Assembly (NCBI RefSeq): GCF_037392515.1
Contig: NC_090290.1
Location: forward strand, 18,861,753-18,925,752
DNA from: Haliotis asinina
Taxonomy: Eukaryota > Mollusca > Gastropoda > Lepetellida > Haliotidae
DNA: 64,000 nucleotides
Reading direction: 5' to 3'
In this document: positions 48,701 through 58,494 of the stretch, one piece after another
Layout: every line of letters begins with the position of its first letter
Position numbering within the stretch: position 1 is the stretch's first letter
Program-made: the position numbers and the translations under genes
Notes under the pieces: generated by a model
Told to the model about the DNA's origin: nothing
Seen by the model: the letters and a program-made list of their open reading frames with translations, nothing else
Database searches by the model: none

Positions 48701-51700
48701 AAGCATGAATCAGGATAACTATAAAATATCAATTTTATTCAAAAACCTACATTTTAAAAAGTTATAATCCTGTCCGGTCGCCACTTGACGTGCCAATCGG
48801 ATCAGCTGTTTCCTGTCACTTCACATATGGTGATTGCTTCCTGTTGTTTCATAGATGCCACGCAAGCGATAGGGGGCCCGATTGCTATTGTTTTGTTGTT
48901 TGCACAAGCACTTTCAAGAAGTGAGTGATTATTGGAGTAGGGGCATTCATTTGTAATATGTCATTATATTCCTTAGCTGAGAGCCACTGTGCAATACCGT
49001 TTAGTTTCCCTTCTCCCTTTTAATTTCATTTTCACATAATTGGAAAATTATTACTATAGATTTCTCAAATAATATCAATGGTTGTCTTTTCCCCAATAAC
49101 AATGGCTTTCTGCTCAGTAACGGGTACAACTGAGGCTAATACCTCCGTTTTTGAAATTCCGTACAAATAACATGTGAGGCGGTGATTCGTTTGATGGCAG
49201 GTATTGTTCAAAAGCTCTGAACATCAACCTTGCCAAGAGTATTTTCCGATTTGTAAGAAGCAATCTTATTGGATAAAAGCTAGTTTCTAATGACGCTTAT
49301 TTGCCACAGTCTGCTATAAGGATCGTGAATGGTCAAAATCAAAACTTTTGCAACAAGCATTTGGTTACTGAAGATCAATTGGGTTCAGTTGTAAATGGGA
49401 CATACAGAATGTGTCTACTGTGTTGTATGGTAGTAGTGTGTCGAGGCAAAGAATGTGGGAACAAGGGCATCTGTATTTTATGGTAAATGTGAATATTTGT
49501 GTTTTCAGTCACTGCCTAGTAACTACAGTAGAAAGCAGATATTCAATAAGAAATCATTCGGGAACTTCCAGCAACCGAAGACCAAGAGATCTGGGATGGT
49601 AAGTGTGATTGGAGTCATCAGTGTAATGAACAACTGTTCTGACCTGACCCATTGCTCAAAGCATTTCTTTAGTGTTTAGGTCCGTTTAGGTTTATATTTT
49701 TCCTTATCCTAACTCATGCTATACTGCATATCTCCTTTCTCCTTTTTGGACACTTGAATCCCTCGTTCCCTGAAGAGAACCTATTATGACTCATCCATGA
49801 GTTGCCTCCCTTTTCCCAAAGTTTAGTTTGCACTTTGAATTGGAGTAAGATCAAGTATAGAAAGAAGACAAATCATTTTACTTTTGTTCTTAGACACATG
49901 TTAGCTGGTGTACAGCTGGTGTACAGCTGGTATGTGTAAATGTTTGTGTAAGACATGGAACAGGGAAATATTGTTGGGTCTGTGAAAGTGACACATTTCG
50001 TGTTTATTCCTCAGTTGAAGCATATGGCCTCAGGTCTGTGTGTGGAGTCAGAAGAAGAGGTGTACAACAAGAAGGCTCTCCTGCGTCTAGCTGTTTGTAG
50101 GTCGACTTCAGAAACAAAGGATCAGGTTAGCAGCTTCACATTAATGATGACATTGATGATTGTGGTTGTGATGGTGTTGTTGTTGTTGGTGGTGATGATG
50201 ATGATGATGATGATGATGTGGTGGTAGTGGTGATTGTGATTGTGGTGGTGGTGGTGATAGCGGTGGTGATGTCATTGGTGATTGTGGTAGTGGTGATGGT
50301 GTTGATGATGATGTCATTGGTGATTGTGGTAGTGGTGGTAGTGTTGATGGTGTTGATTGTGATGTCATTGGTGACTGTGGTGGTAGTGATGATGTGGTTG
50401 ATGTTGATGTCATTGGTGATTGTGGTGGTGGTGGTAGTGTTGATGATGTTGGTGGTGATGTCATTGGTGATTGTGGTGGTAGTGTTGATGGTGTTGATGG
50501 TGATGTCATTGGTGATTGTGGTGGTAGTGTTGATGGTGTTGATAGTGATGTCATTGGTGACTGTGGTGGTAGTGATGATGGTGTTGAAGATAATGTCATT
50601 GGTGATTGTGGTGGTAGTGTTGATGGTGTTGATAGTGATGTCATTGGTGACTGTGGTGGTAGTGATGATGGTGTTGAAGATAATGTCATTGGTGATTGTG
50701 GAGGTAGTGTTGATGTGGTTGATGTTGATGCCATTGGTGATTGTGGTGGTGGTGGTAGTGGTGATGATGTTGGTGGTGATGACATTGGTGATTGTGGTGG
50801 TAGTGTTGATGGTGTTGATGGTGATGTCATTGGTGATTGTGGTGGTAGTGTTGATGGTGTTGATGGTGATGTCATTGGTGATTGTGGTGGTAGTGGTGAT
50901 GGTGTTGATGGTGATGTCATTGGTGATTGTGGTGGTAGTGTTGATGGTGTTGATGGTGATGTCATTGGTGATTGTGTTGGTAGTGATGATGGTGATGTCA
51001 TTGGTGATTGTGGTGGTAGTGGTGATGTGGTTGATGGTGATGTCATTGGTGATTGTGGTGGTAGTGTTGATGTGGTTGATGTGGTTGATGTTGATGTCGA
51101 TGTCATTGGTGATTGTGGTTGTAGTGGTGATGGTGTTGATGGTGATGTCATTGGTTATGGTGGTGGTGGTGGTGATGATGGTGGTTACTTTGGTGATATT
51201 GATCAGTATGTTAATGTTGATAGTAGTGCTGATGTTTGTAATGTATTAATATGGAGGTCCTTACACCACGTACCCTAAAACGGTCATCATCCTCAGGCAG
51301 ATGATGTAGAGTTGGTGTAACAACAACCTACAATAAATACACTACAATTATAGTGGTGATTGAGGTGTTGATGATGATGATGTTGTGTTGATGATGATGA
51401 TGTAGTGGTGATGATGATGTAGTGTTGATGATGATGTGTTGATGATGTAGTGTTGATGATGATGATGTAGTGTTGATGATGATGTAGTATTGATGATGAT
51501 GTAGTGTTGATGATGATGATGTGTTGATGATGATGATGTGTTGATGATGATGTAGTGTTGATGATGTAGTGTTTATGATGATGATGTAGTGTTGATGATG
51601 ATGATGTAGTGTTGATGATGATGATGTGTTGATGATGATGTAGTGTTGATGATGTAGTGTTGATGATGATGATGTAGTGTTGATGATGATGATGATGATG

Positions 51701-53461
51701 TGTTGATGATGTGTTGATGATGATGTAGTGTTGATGATGTAGTGTTGATGATGATGTAGTGTTGATGATGATGATGTAGTGTTGATGATGATGATGTGTT
51801 GATGATGATGATGTAGTGTTGATGTTGTAGTGTTGATGATGATGTAGTGTTGATGGTGATGATGCAGTGTTGATGATGATGATGTGTTGATGATGTAGTG
51901 TTGATGATGATGATGTAGTGTTGATGATGATGTAGTATTGATGATGATGTAGTGTTGATGATGATGATGTGTTGATGATGATGTAGTGTTGATGATGTAG
52001 TGTTGATGATGTAGTGTTGATGATGATGATGTAGTGTTGATGATGATGATGTAGTGTTGATGATGATGATGATGATGATGTGTTGATGATGTGATGATGA
52101 TGTAGTGTTGATGATGTAGTGTTGATGATGTAGTGTTGATGATGTAGTGTTGATGATGATGATGTGTTGATGATGATGATGATGTAGTGTTGATGATGAT
52201 GATGTAGTGTTGATGATGTAGTGTTGATGATGATGATGTAGTGTTGATGATGATGATGTAGTGTTGATGATGATGATGTGTTGATGATGATGATGATGAT
52301 GTAGTGTTGATGATGTAGTGTTGATGATGATGTAGTGTTGATGATGTAGTGTTGATGATGATGATGTAGTGTTGATGATGATGTAGTGTTGATGATGATG
52401 ATGTAGTGTTGATGATGTAGATGTGTTGATGATGATGATGTAGTGTTGATGATGTAGTGTTGATGATGATGATGTAGTGTTGATGATGTAGTGTTGATGG
52501 TGATGATGCAGTGTTGATGATGATGTAGTGTTGATGATGATGAAGTGTTGATGATGATGAAGTGTTGATGATGTAGTATTGATGATGATGTTTTGATGAT
52601 GATGATGATGTGTTGATGATGATGTAGTGTTGATGATGTAGTGTTGATGATGTAGTGTTGATGATGATGATATAGTGTTGATGATGATGATGTAGTATTG
52701 ATGATGATGATGATGTGTTGGTGATGATGTAGTGTTGATGATGTAGTGTTGATGATGATGTAGTGTTGATGATGATGTAGTGTTGATGATGATGTGTTGA
52801 TGTTGATGATGTAGTGTTGATGATGATGATGTAGTGTTGATGATGATGATGTAGTGTTGATGATGATGTGTTGATGATGATGTAGTGTTGATGATGATGC
52901 TGTAGTGTTGATGATGAAGTATGTGACCTTGCTGTGCGTGTTTATAACCTTGTGTCCTGTGTCATACAGATTTGGTTCGAGACTGTGGACAAGGACTTCC
53001 GTCTGGCTAATTTGCTATGTCTTGATGTGGAGGATGGGGGACATGGTGGCGCCATCTATGGACGGATCATGAAATGTGGTGGCTTTTCCTCCCAGCAGTG
53101 GGTATGGAGCAAGCAGGTGAGGGATGATATTGTGTGGATCTGGTTTAAATACTAAATACAGGGTAGGAGACCTTTAAAAGTGGATTGCTTTAGTGGTTCC
53201 TGTCAGTACTCATTGGTCCAAAATAACACTCACTCACACACACACACACAGACACACTCACTCACTCACACACACAGACACTCACTCACTCACTCACTCA
53301 CTCCTTTCTTTTTCTCTCCGTTTCAGTCCGGGAAGACCCAGCTGTACAACCCAGGTAGTGGGAAGTGTTTGTCTGCCACAGGGATAGAACCCCATTCCTT
53401 CCTCAAGCTTGTCATCTGCTCAGATCATCCCTTGCTCAACTTTGATCTCATCACAGAGTAG
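30468..53461 (+). CDS. GALNT11: GALNT11-like polypeptide N-acetylgalactosaminyltransferase, gene 2 (12 coding exons, 591 aa)
   Basis: Paralogue of gene 1 in opposite orientation, same predicted reaction and Golgi location. Exons: 30468-30738, 31282-31363, 32057-32223, 34365-34492, 35132-35376, 36868-36985, 38453-38602, 39565-39696, 49509-49598, 50015-50125, 52970-53116, 53327-53461; total 1776 nt with TAG, all introns GT-AG with the same phases as gene 1. The first in-frame ATG is 30468; the GTG triplets before it are ignored. Residues about 9-25 are the membrane anchor. Motifs: CYINEA (136-141), IDDHSD, DSHCE (222-226), [20 protein letters not shown] (327-331), VGH (353-355); lectin domain about 460-591 with LCLD and QQW. 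It keeps the Cys after DSH, unlike gene 1, but has Ile in CYINEA where CFYNEA is usual. It looks functional. Confidence 0.95.
31099..31245 (+). repeat. repeat A SINE copy in gene 2 intron 1
   Basis: Diverged head with the GGGTACAGTGTG core; its tail lies about 40 bp before exon 2. Confidence 0.75.
31282..31363 (+). CDS. GALNT11: gene 2 exon 2
   Basis: 82 nt encoding [20 protein letters not shown] and IPDTRKPQ, a textbook GALNT HAFN...SDRL...R..PDTR block. Acceptor GTTCAG, donor CA/GTATGT. Confidence 0.95.
31408..31640. repeat. (TCTC)n pyrimidine tract in gene 2 intron 2
   Basis: Nearly pure CT sequence with degenerate units based on TCTCTCTTTCTCC(C/T)(T/G)TG. Open frames across it are compositional. 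Confidence 0.9.
32057..32223 (+). CDS. GALNT11: gene 2 exon 3
   Basis: 167 nt encoding [20 protein letters not shown] and [13 protein letters not shown], the start of the GT-A fold. Acceptor TTTCAG, donor TTG/GTAGGC. Confidence 0.95.
32761..33330 (+). other. decayed coding-like stretch in gene 2 intron 3
   Basis: Short frames read like protein, for example [16 protein letters not shown] at about 32965 and [20 protein letters not shown] at about 33190, interrupted by stops. I do not recognise the family; a dead retrocopy or transposon fragment is possible. Confidence 0.25.
34065..34335. repeat. tandem repeat in gene 2 intron 3
   Basis: About four units of 58-72 bp built on GACCTGTGATTTACAAACAA, AGCAAGTA and a TTCA(A/G)GA segment, ending about 30 bp before exon 4. 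Confidence 0.8.
34365..34492 (+). CDS. GALNT11: gene 2 exon 4
   Basis: 128 nt encoding [20 protein letters not shown] and [17 protein letters not shown]. Acceptor TTGCAG, donor GAG/GTAAGC. Confidence 0.95.
34550..34700 (+). repeat. repeat A SINE copy in gene 2 intron 4
   Basis: Head GGGGTAGCCTGTAGGTTAAAG through to the CACTCA tail. Confidence 0.8.
35132..35376 (+). CDS. GALNT11: gene 2 exon 5: D-x-H metal site
   Basis: 245 nt encoding [20 protein letters not shown] and [18 protein letters not shown]. All family hallmarks of this exon are present. Donor AA/GTACGT. Confidence 0.96.
35430..35672 (+). repeat. repeat B copy in gene 2 intron 5
   Basis: Starts about 55 bp after exon 5; its tail runs into a (TCTG/TGTC)-rich stretch at 35675-35820. 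Confidence 0.8.
36003..36277 (+). repeat. repeat B copy in gene 2 intron 5
   Basis: Near full length with an intact tail. Confidence 0.85.
36620..36727. repeat. short foldback MITE in gene 2 intron 5
   Basis: The ends are inverted copies: GGGTCCTGTTTCACAAAGC with TCTTGTAAACCTAAG at left, and the complementary GCTTACAAGAGCTTTGTAAA at right. Confidence 0.7.
36868..36985 (+). CDS. GALNT11: gene 2 exon 6: Gal/GalNAc-T motif
   Basis: 118 nt encoding [20 protein letters not shown] and [18 protein letters not shown]. Acceptor CTCCAG, donor AGG/GTGAGT. Confidence 0.96.
37165..37545. repeat. dispersed repeat C, copy 2
   Basis: Longer copy in gene 2 intron 6, continuing into GGTCACCCATCCAAGGGCT and a CTTCAACTGATGGTGACCTG block. 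Fragments of the latter recur near 15860-15930. Confidence 0.75.
37556..38205. repeat. 650-bp polypyrimidine region in gene 2 intron 6
   Basis: Almost entirely C and T on the plus strand with no fixed unit (TCCTC, CCACCC and TTCTTCC mixes). The long frames in it come from its composition. Confidence 0.85.
38198..38435 (+). repeat. repeat B copy in gene 2 intron 6
   Basis: Its CACTCACTC tail ends about 20 bp before exon 7, so SINE sequence lies in the acceptor region. Confidence 0.85.
38453..38602 (+). CDS. GALNT11: gene 2 exon 7: third metal ligand
   Basis: 150 nt encoding [33 protein letters not shown] and [14 protein letters not shown]. Donor ATT/GTAAGT. The last 54 nt of the exon plus its donor are the first unit of a tandem array reaching 38895. 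Confidence 0.95.
38549..38895 (+). repeat. tandem duplication of the gene 2 exon 7 end and donor
   Basis: Unit 1 (38549-38657, 109 bp) holds the last 54 nt of exon 7, the donor and the intron start. Units 2 (38658-38762) and 3 (38763-38867) are 105 bp, followed by a partial unit to about 38895. Units 2 and 3 still encode SFTKNS(L/V)RVA...MDDYI but the donor is TTGTGATA instead of TTGTAAGT. Confidence 0.92.
39318..39478 (+). repeat. repeat A SINE copy in gene 2 intron 7
   Basis: Full-length, with an intact B box GGGTTCGATTCCCC. Confidence 0.85.
39565..39696 (+). CDS. GALNT11: gene 2 exon 8
   Basis: 132 nt encoding [20 protein letters not shown] and [20 protein letters not shown] then PEL, the end of the catalytic domain. 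Donor CTG/GTAAGT. Confidence 0.95.
40410..40765. repeat. dispersed repeat D
   Basis: Parts recur at 3165-3315 (CACATAGTCACA, TGCTGCACGTTTCTGTACCC, GCGTATTCATGTGGCCA-like, ACCAACGGATTCGTGGGTTC) and at 21215-21360 (GGCGCT...TTTCTCCCTCGA...ACTGGATG). Class unknown. Confidence 0.65.
40797..41118 (+). repeat. repeat A SINE copy interrupted by about 150 bp
   Basis: Head and B box at 40797-40887 and the tail at 41041-41118 are separated by unrelated sequence with several GGCCCATT motifs. The GCCCATT/GCCTATT junctions suggest an insertion. Confidence 0.65.
41172..41440 (+). repeat. repeat B: second dispersed SINE-like family (representative copy)
   Basis: Consensus elements in order: GAAGGTCCCGGGGTAGAA, CTTCAGCAACCCATGCTTG, GTCGTAAGAGGCGACTAACG, CTGACTTGGTTGACACATGT, TTGTTGATCACTGGATTGTC, TGGTCCAGACT, ATTATTTACAGACCGCCGC, AGCTGGAATATTGCTGAGTG, CGGCGTAAAACTAAACTCAC. 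Partial copies not listed separately: 15020-15120 (-), 18565-18640 (-), 24340-24545 (-), 29925-30030 (+), 31735-31990 (+). Confidence 0.85.
41756..48716 (+). mobile_element. DIRS-like tyrosine-recombinase retrotransposon fossil (outer element)
   Basis: Long inverted terminal repeats (about 41756-41927 and 48549-48716) share GCTTATTGCTTATC, CCCTGGCGAAGGTAGTGGAA and CACCCATGTGTAGCCTCCCC. Parts in order: a Cys-rich gag-like start (about 42115-42460), an RNase H region with [15 protein letters not shown] (about 44770-44950) and a tyrosine-recombinase region with [10 protein letters not shown] (about 45775) that a second element interrupts. It is broken in many places and looks old. It lies in gene 2 intron 8. 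Confidence 0.8.
45916..48425 (+). mobile_element. second DIRS-like fossil nested in the first
   Basis: Inverted terminal repeats of about 180 bp (45916-46097 and 48212-48395) begin CTTACCTTACCATAGGTCTT. A further inverted copy of that end at about 48059-48090 faces 48128-48150 and fits the internal complementary region of DIRS elements. It has a Cys/His-rich gag-like part (about 46600-46826) and a recombinase region with [10 protein letters not shown] (about 47190-47650). It is broken but younger than its host element, since it interrupts it and its ends are still very similar. Confidence 0.8.
49509..49598 (+). CDS. GALNT11: gene 2 exon 9: linker
   Basis: 90 nt, phase 0/0, encoding [20 protein letters not shown] and [10 protein letters not shown], a basic linker between the domains. 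It follows a 9.8-kb intron that contains the nested DIRS fossils. Acceptor TTTTCAG, donor ATG/GTAAGT. Confidence 0.88.
50015..50125 (+). CDS. GALNT11: gene 2 exon 10: lectin alpha repeat
   Basis: 111 nt encoding [20 protein letters not shown] and [17 protein letters not shown]. Acceptor CCTCAG, donor CAG/GTTAGC. Confidence 0.92.
50160..51180. repeat. 45-bp minisatellite in gene 2 intron 10
   Basis: About 20 units, typical unit built on GATGTCATTGGTGATTGTGG and TGGTAGTGTTGATGGTGTTG. Because 45 is divisible by 3 and the unit lacks stops, frames of about 300 codons stay open on both strands. It starts about 35 bp after exon 10. Confidence 0.9.
51350..52925. repeat. GAT-rich minisatellite (GATGATGATGTAGTGTT units)
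   Basis: About 1.6 kb of units of 12-21 bp made of TGTTGATGATG(ATG)nTAG, ending about 45 bp before exon 11. Every unit carries TAG, so it is not coding. Confidence 0.92.
52970..53116 (+). CDS. GALNT11: gene 2 exon 11: lectin beta repeat
   Basis: 147 nt encoding [20 protein letters not shown] and [16 protein letters not shown]. It has the C-L-D and Q-x-W motifs of a carbohydrate-binding ricin repeat. Acceptor ATACAG, donor CAG/GTGAGG, immediately after the minisatellite intron. Confidence 0.95.
53327..53461 (+). CDS. GALNT11: gene 2 exon 12: lectin gamma repeat and stop
   Basis: 135 nt including TAG, encoding [20 protein letters not shown] and ending NFDLITE. An ATTAAA at 53576-53581 is a possible, unproven polyadenylation signal. 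Confidence 0.93.
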   Translation, partial: SGKTQLYNPGSGKCLSATGIEPHSFLKLVICSDHPLLNFDLITE

Positions 53462-54721
53462 ATTCAAGGCGTCAAAGCTCAATGTCAATCTAGTCATGGA
53501 CTTGGATCTCACATCAGTGAATCATCTAGACATTCTCAGATGACAGTGCTCGGCCCCAAGTCGACTGGGAATGTCATTAAAAGATGGAACAGACAATATG
53601 ACATTCCAAAGCCCTGATCCACAAAGTATCCACAACGTTACAACTAGGCTAAAGCCTTATCTCTGAATATATATAATCTTGATAGTAACAAACAAAACCG
53701 ATTGGAAAGGAGCCCAGGGAGACGAGAGGTCCTGAACCTGAGGAAATCTAGACTTGCTTCATTAGGGTTTTATAGCACTGCAGGGAGGGCTATGCAATAG
53801 GGAAAATAATATGGTTCATGGACTGTGAGACAGATTATGTAACAACCTGTTGTAACTCTATAGTTTAGCAGAAGCTTATGAATGTTGTAACAATATGAAT
53901 GCTGTATTGATTGGGACCCTGATCAATATAGTTAGTATGTACTTCTGCCAGGATGTCATATACAAGGGAAATGGTAACAGGGTATGAAACATAAAAAATT
54001 TCAGCCAGACCACTGGGCTGGTTAGATGTAATACTTGCCAACGTTCACCAAAACTTACCTGTCCACAAATAATTTAGGTTTGACTCAAAGTATAGTTCAT
54101 CGTCCAAATGGAATTCATCATTTATTTTTATGTGTGATATATAGTGATTTGTTATCCTGAAATAAGATGGATATCTTCATATACATGTCTAAATTTTAAC
54201 TCTATTAGGGCAGGTGAATTTGAAAATCTGACAGTCTGCGTTGAAAATGACCGGTCCTGTACCATCTGGGATGGGAAGCATTTTGAATACTGCATAGTAA
54301 TGCCGTAATTAGGAAGGTGATCGGAACTCAAACATTTGAGACATCAGTTTTTTTTGTTTACACATCAATATGTCAGTGCTAACTGAAGAACCTTGAAAGG
54401 GTTGAAAGACAAGATGAAAGTACATTGTCTTTTAGACATGCACCACAGTTATTATTGTACTAACATAATGGCTCACACCTTACAGTGATATGGTCTCATC
54501 AAAGGATGGTGATAATTACCTATATCAGCCTATTGAGATGTCAAACAGTGATATCGGCAGTATTGATACATCACATCCAACCTCACAGCATTTCAACAGG
54601 TTATCCAGTAAATGCCAAGTAAAGCAAGCATTGCCTTAGCGGTCAAATATTACCTTAGCTGTCATTGTTGCCTTTAGCGGTCAAAAACACCTGTGACTGA
54701 AGTCCCATTATGTGAGAACCC

Positions 54722-54942
54722 ATGAAGTTCCAGGGGAGATTATTGGCCTTCAGCAACCCATGCTTGACTATCCGGATTGTGTGGTCAGAGTTGCTGACTC
54801 ATCAGAGTTGGCTTATTATTGTGCCGATCGATGCTCATGCTGTTGATCACTGAATTGTGTGGTCCAGACTTGATTATTTACAAACCTCCACCATATGCCT
54901 GGAATATTGCTGAGTGACGCTTAAAACTAAATTCACTCAAAT
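54722..54942 (+). repeat. repeat B copy
   Basis: Downstream of gene 2; middle shortened. Confidence 0.8.
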
Positions 54943-55985
54943 TATATAAGAAGAAATCAGTGGAGGTTACCATTTGTCTTTCAAACGTCTAGCACGAACT
55001 TACTCAACCTGACCGACTGTAGCGCATCGAATGTAATGGCATTGAAACACATTTAACAAATGTTATATTTGCTATAACACTTTTGCAGTGAAGTAGAGAT
55101 TCTCGTATTCGGGATTTAAACCAACACCCTCAGAGTCAGACACCTAATTGCCAGCAGACAAGGTCAGCCATCTAATCCACTCAGCTACCGTGACCTTGTT
55201 TGTTACATCTGACCACTTTCTGAATGGCATTGTGTATTTACAACAAATTCTGTTTGTGGTTGTGGTTATTTCTTCATGTCTTCCAGTGACTGAAAATGCA
55301 GACATCTTTTTTCCTTGATGAATGTCCAAACATGCACCGCTATATGCTTGATCATCTATGAGCAATTTAGTAGACACAAATTTGTAGACACAAATTTGAA
55401 ACAAGGATTTCCTTCAGTCATAATCATCCCATCCTCGATATCTGTGGGCTGTACGTTACAATAAGTTACCACTATACCCTGGATGCATTATGGTTGCCCC
55501 ATAATTTTATTACCTCCCTTTTCTGGCTCCAATCAGCTAAGTTTGCTGTTACAACTGAGATTGCCAGTGTCAACAAAGATAGCGGTTGCAGCTGTGAAGA
55601 TATTTTCGCAGTGCGACTCAGATTTTGGGGGAAATCATACAGACAAATTCACAGGTCTAAAAATATATGCAAAAACTTTTTCAGAGAACACTACATCAGT
55701 GGTGTTGCCAAGTTTATTCAATTAGATAATTTAAGAAGCGAAAGTGAGTTGTTCTTGGTATGCACAACTTCCCAGCGTAGACACCTGATTGAATAAAAAG
55801 CCTTAGTTTAGGAAGGTAATAAAATCATCGGGCCGAGCCGTAGATGCATCCAGGCTATTGTGGAGATTTATCATCATGTATCCTGGAGATTATTGAAGAT
55901 GTTATCGTCACTGACATCCGAAAATAGTACTGATGATAAGTATTATTAAGCCATTTACAGATTTGCTGCAAAACTTACTTGTTCA

Positions 55986-56112
55986 AAAGGGGAATGTGGG
56001 GTGGTTGTGTGGATAAAGCATTCACTTGTGTCGATTAAGACCTGGGTTTGATTCCCCACATGGGCACAGTGCACTAAGCCCATTTCTGATGTCTCCTGCT
56101 GTCCCCTGTATT
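55986..56112 (+). repeat. repeat A SINE copy, 3'-truncated
   Basis: Head GTGGGGTGGTTGTGTGGATA and the core are present; the tail is lost. Confidence 0.75.
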
Positions 56113-56827
56113 ACCTTTGTGTAGAATTTTTTGCTGCACATTTAAGCCAAAAATTTACTGTAGGAATGTTTTTAATGTGAATTTTTACGTATGTTTTACA
56201 GAAGTGATTTTTCAGAAATTCTGTTCCAGGAGTGAACGTGTGATATTACAGTGTTTATGAAACAGATCTTTTACATTTTAGATGAATTATGATTTGAGAA
56301 CTGGTAAGTGTTGGATGGGTTGTTTTTTATAGGTTACCCTAGGTAATGCACTTGTCCCAAGATGAAATGGTAAACTCATCCTTTGATATCATAGCGTGCT
56401 TATAGTTAAATATCATGGTGCTCTCATCCTTAGATGATATTGTAGTCAACTCATCCTTAGATATCAAGCATGCTTATAGTTTTAATGATATCATGTGCAC
56501 TCATTCTTAAGTGATATATTTCAATAATTTCATGGTGCCATGATATCGTATGACGTGAGCATTATTAGTATTAAACCAAACATTACCTAATGAGAGTCCT
56601 AACAAATATGCCTCTCTTACTTGAATGAAATTACTTCCAGTTTGAACCACTTTGTGATTACTACTTTCTGTCAGACACTGGTTTTAGAGACCAGATATTT
56701 CTTTTGCCTAAATATGGGGTCTGTCTGTGATATTTATAGAAATATCGGATTTTTCAAAGGCTCTTTCAGATAGATTCTTTGGACTGACACAAAGATAAAT
56801 GTTTACAATATATCTGTATAATACAAG

Positions 56828-56995
56828 TAGTGCAGAAGGATATAGCCTACTGGTTAAAGCGTTCACTTGTTATGCAATAACCCAGGTTTGATTCTCCACT
56901 TTGATACAGTGTGTCAAGCCCCTGTCTGGTGACCCCTGCTGTGATATTGCTGAAATATGGAATATTGTTAGGGTCATCGTAAAACCATACCCAGC
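56828..56995 (+). repeat. repeat A SINE copy
   Basis: Head, core and a diverged tail, downstream of gene 2. Confidence 0.8.
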
Positions 56996-57105
56996 CACAT
57001 CACAAGCACAGAGACAGGTGTGGATCGTAGTTCTCCTATGTTTTCTTTCTAGGTGTATCAGCACTGTGGTGAATGCAAGTTGTCATGAAATTCATCACTT
57101 CCAGT

Positions 57106-57272
57106 GAGGGACTGAGTTAAGTTTTACGCCATTTGTAACAATATTCCAGCAATATCACTGTGGGGTACACCAGAAATGGGCTTCACACATTGTACACATG
57201 TGGAAATTCGAACCCAGGCCTTCAATTTGATAAGTGAACACATTAACTGCAGGGCTACCACACTGCCTCTCA
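57106..57272 (-). repeat. repeat A SINE copy
   Basis: Reverse copy 110 bp from the previous plus-strand copy, forming a natural inverted repeat. Confidence 0.85.
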
Positions 57273-58494
57273 TCACTTCCAGCTTTTGTCCAAGAGGATA
57301 CAACTGGAATATTGTTCAAAGCAGCTTTAAAACCATCTCACTCACTCTTATGAAAAGAGATGTAAGGCTGTAGCTTGAAGATGAAAGATTGCTTTTGTGA
57401 CTTGTACATATTACTTTTTTCTTTCATGCAACACCACTTCTTCCTTGCATATGATGCATAATTTGTATATTTGATTCTATTTTGAGGTCAGTGGGTGATA
57501 TTTTGTGTTTTATTGATGATTCTTATAGTTCGTTTGGTTCAAATGAAACAAATAATTAAGTAACTCGAAATAGAGATAAGTGCATGAAACATAACTAAGA
57601 CAAGTGGTCCTAACACCTCTCTACCCAACAGGATCTGAAATCTGATGTTTTGTGATCTGTCATGGAAAAACTTCTTTTAAGAAACCAGCATATAATACTG
57701 TGGTATTCCCACACGTGACCAATGGCTGGTGGAACAGTGATGACTGTTTCCTGACTTGTAGGGTTCACCTGACCTGGCTATGCTAAGCAGCACCTGTGTG
57801 TGCTGGTGCTGTTCCACAAGCTACTTGTCGCCAATCATTGTGAAAGCTTGAAAATAGCATGTTATTACATAATGCTTTCTTTAACAACCATTTCTGTCTA
57901 ATTTAAGTTTCCAGCTCTTATCTCAATTTTGTGTTATGTAGTCATTCATCGCTCTCATTTGAACCCAAACGAACTATGTCACGTAGGACTTATGAATCAC
58001 TCTCTTGTGGCCTAAGGTGGTCAGAGGCTCATAGAAGTCCTTTGTATCATGATTGATGTTGATGATGTCCATTATGAGTAACTACTCCAAATACGATTAT
58101 TTACAGATACTAGCGAGTGCAGTGTTAACAGCAAACAATCTGTAGACACATACCTATGAGGGGATGTCCTGAAGATGTAAGCAAGATCTGACAGTTGTTG
58201 TTTACTGTTGTTATTTTGTTTGTTTATAGATGACTCTTACGAACTTGGACTATTGACTATGATATCATGGCTTTCTCTGTTGACAAAAGAAGAAGAAATA
58301 TTTATTGGGCATGAGAGAGTGACCTTTACATATTTGCGTGTTTTCTGACAAATAAACATTTTTTCCTATCTCCTGAATCATATAAAACAGATACTTATTT
58401 TCATTCTTGAACATTGTACAAAAGGTCAAATTCAGTGTTTGTTCAGTTGTCTTTCTTTATATAGTTGCTTAAAAAGAGCTAACTCATTTCTTCT

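Noticed and set aside
50141-51249. Open frames of about 300-340 codons on both strands (Ser/Thr/Pro-rich or Val/Met-rich)
   Set aside because: They arise from a stop-free 45-bp minisatellite within an intron and have no domain or splice support.
55483-55796. Overlapping frames of 80 and 100 codons
   Set aside because: No motif or splice support and two frames compete for the same DNA; probably chance.
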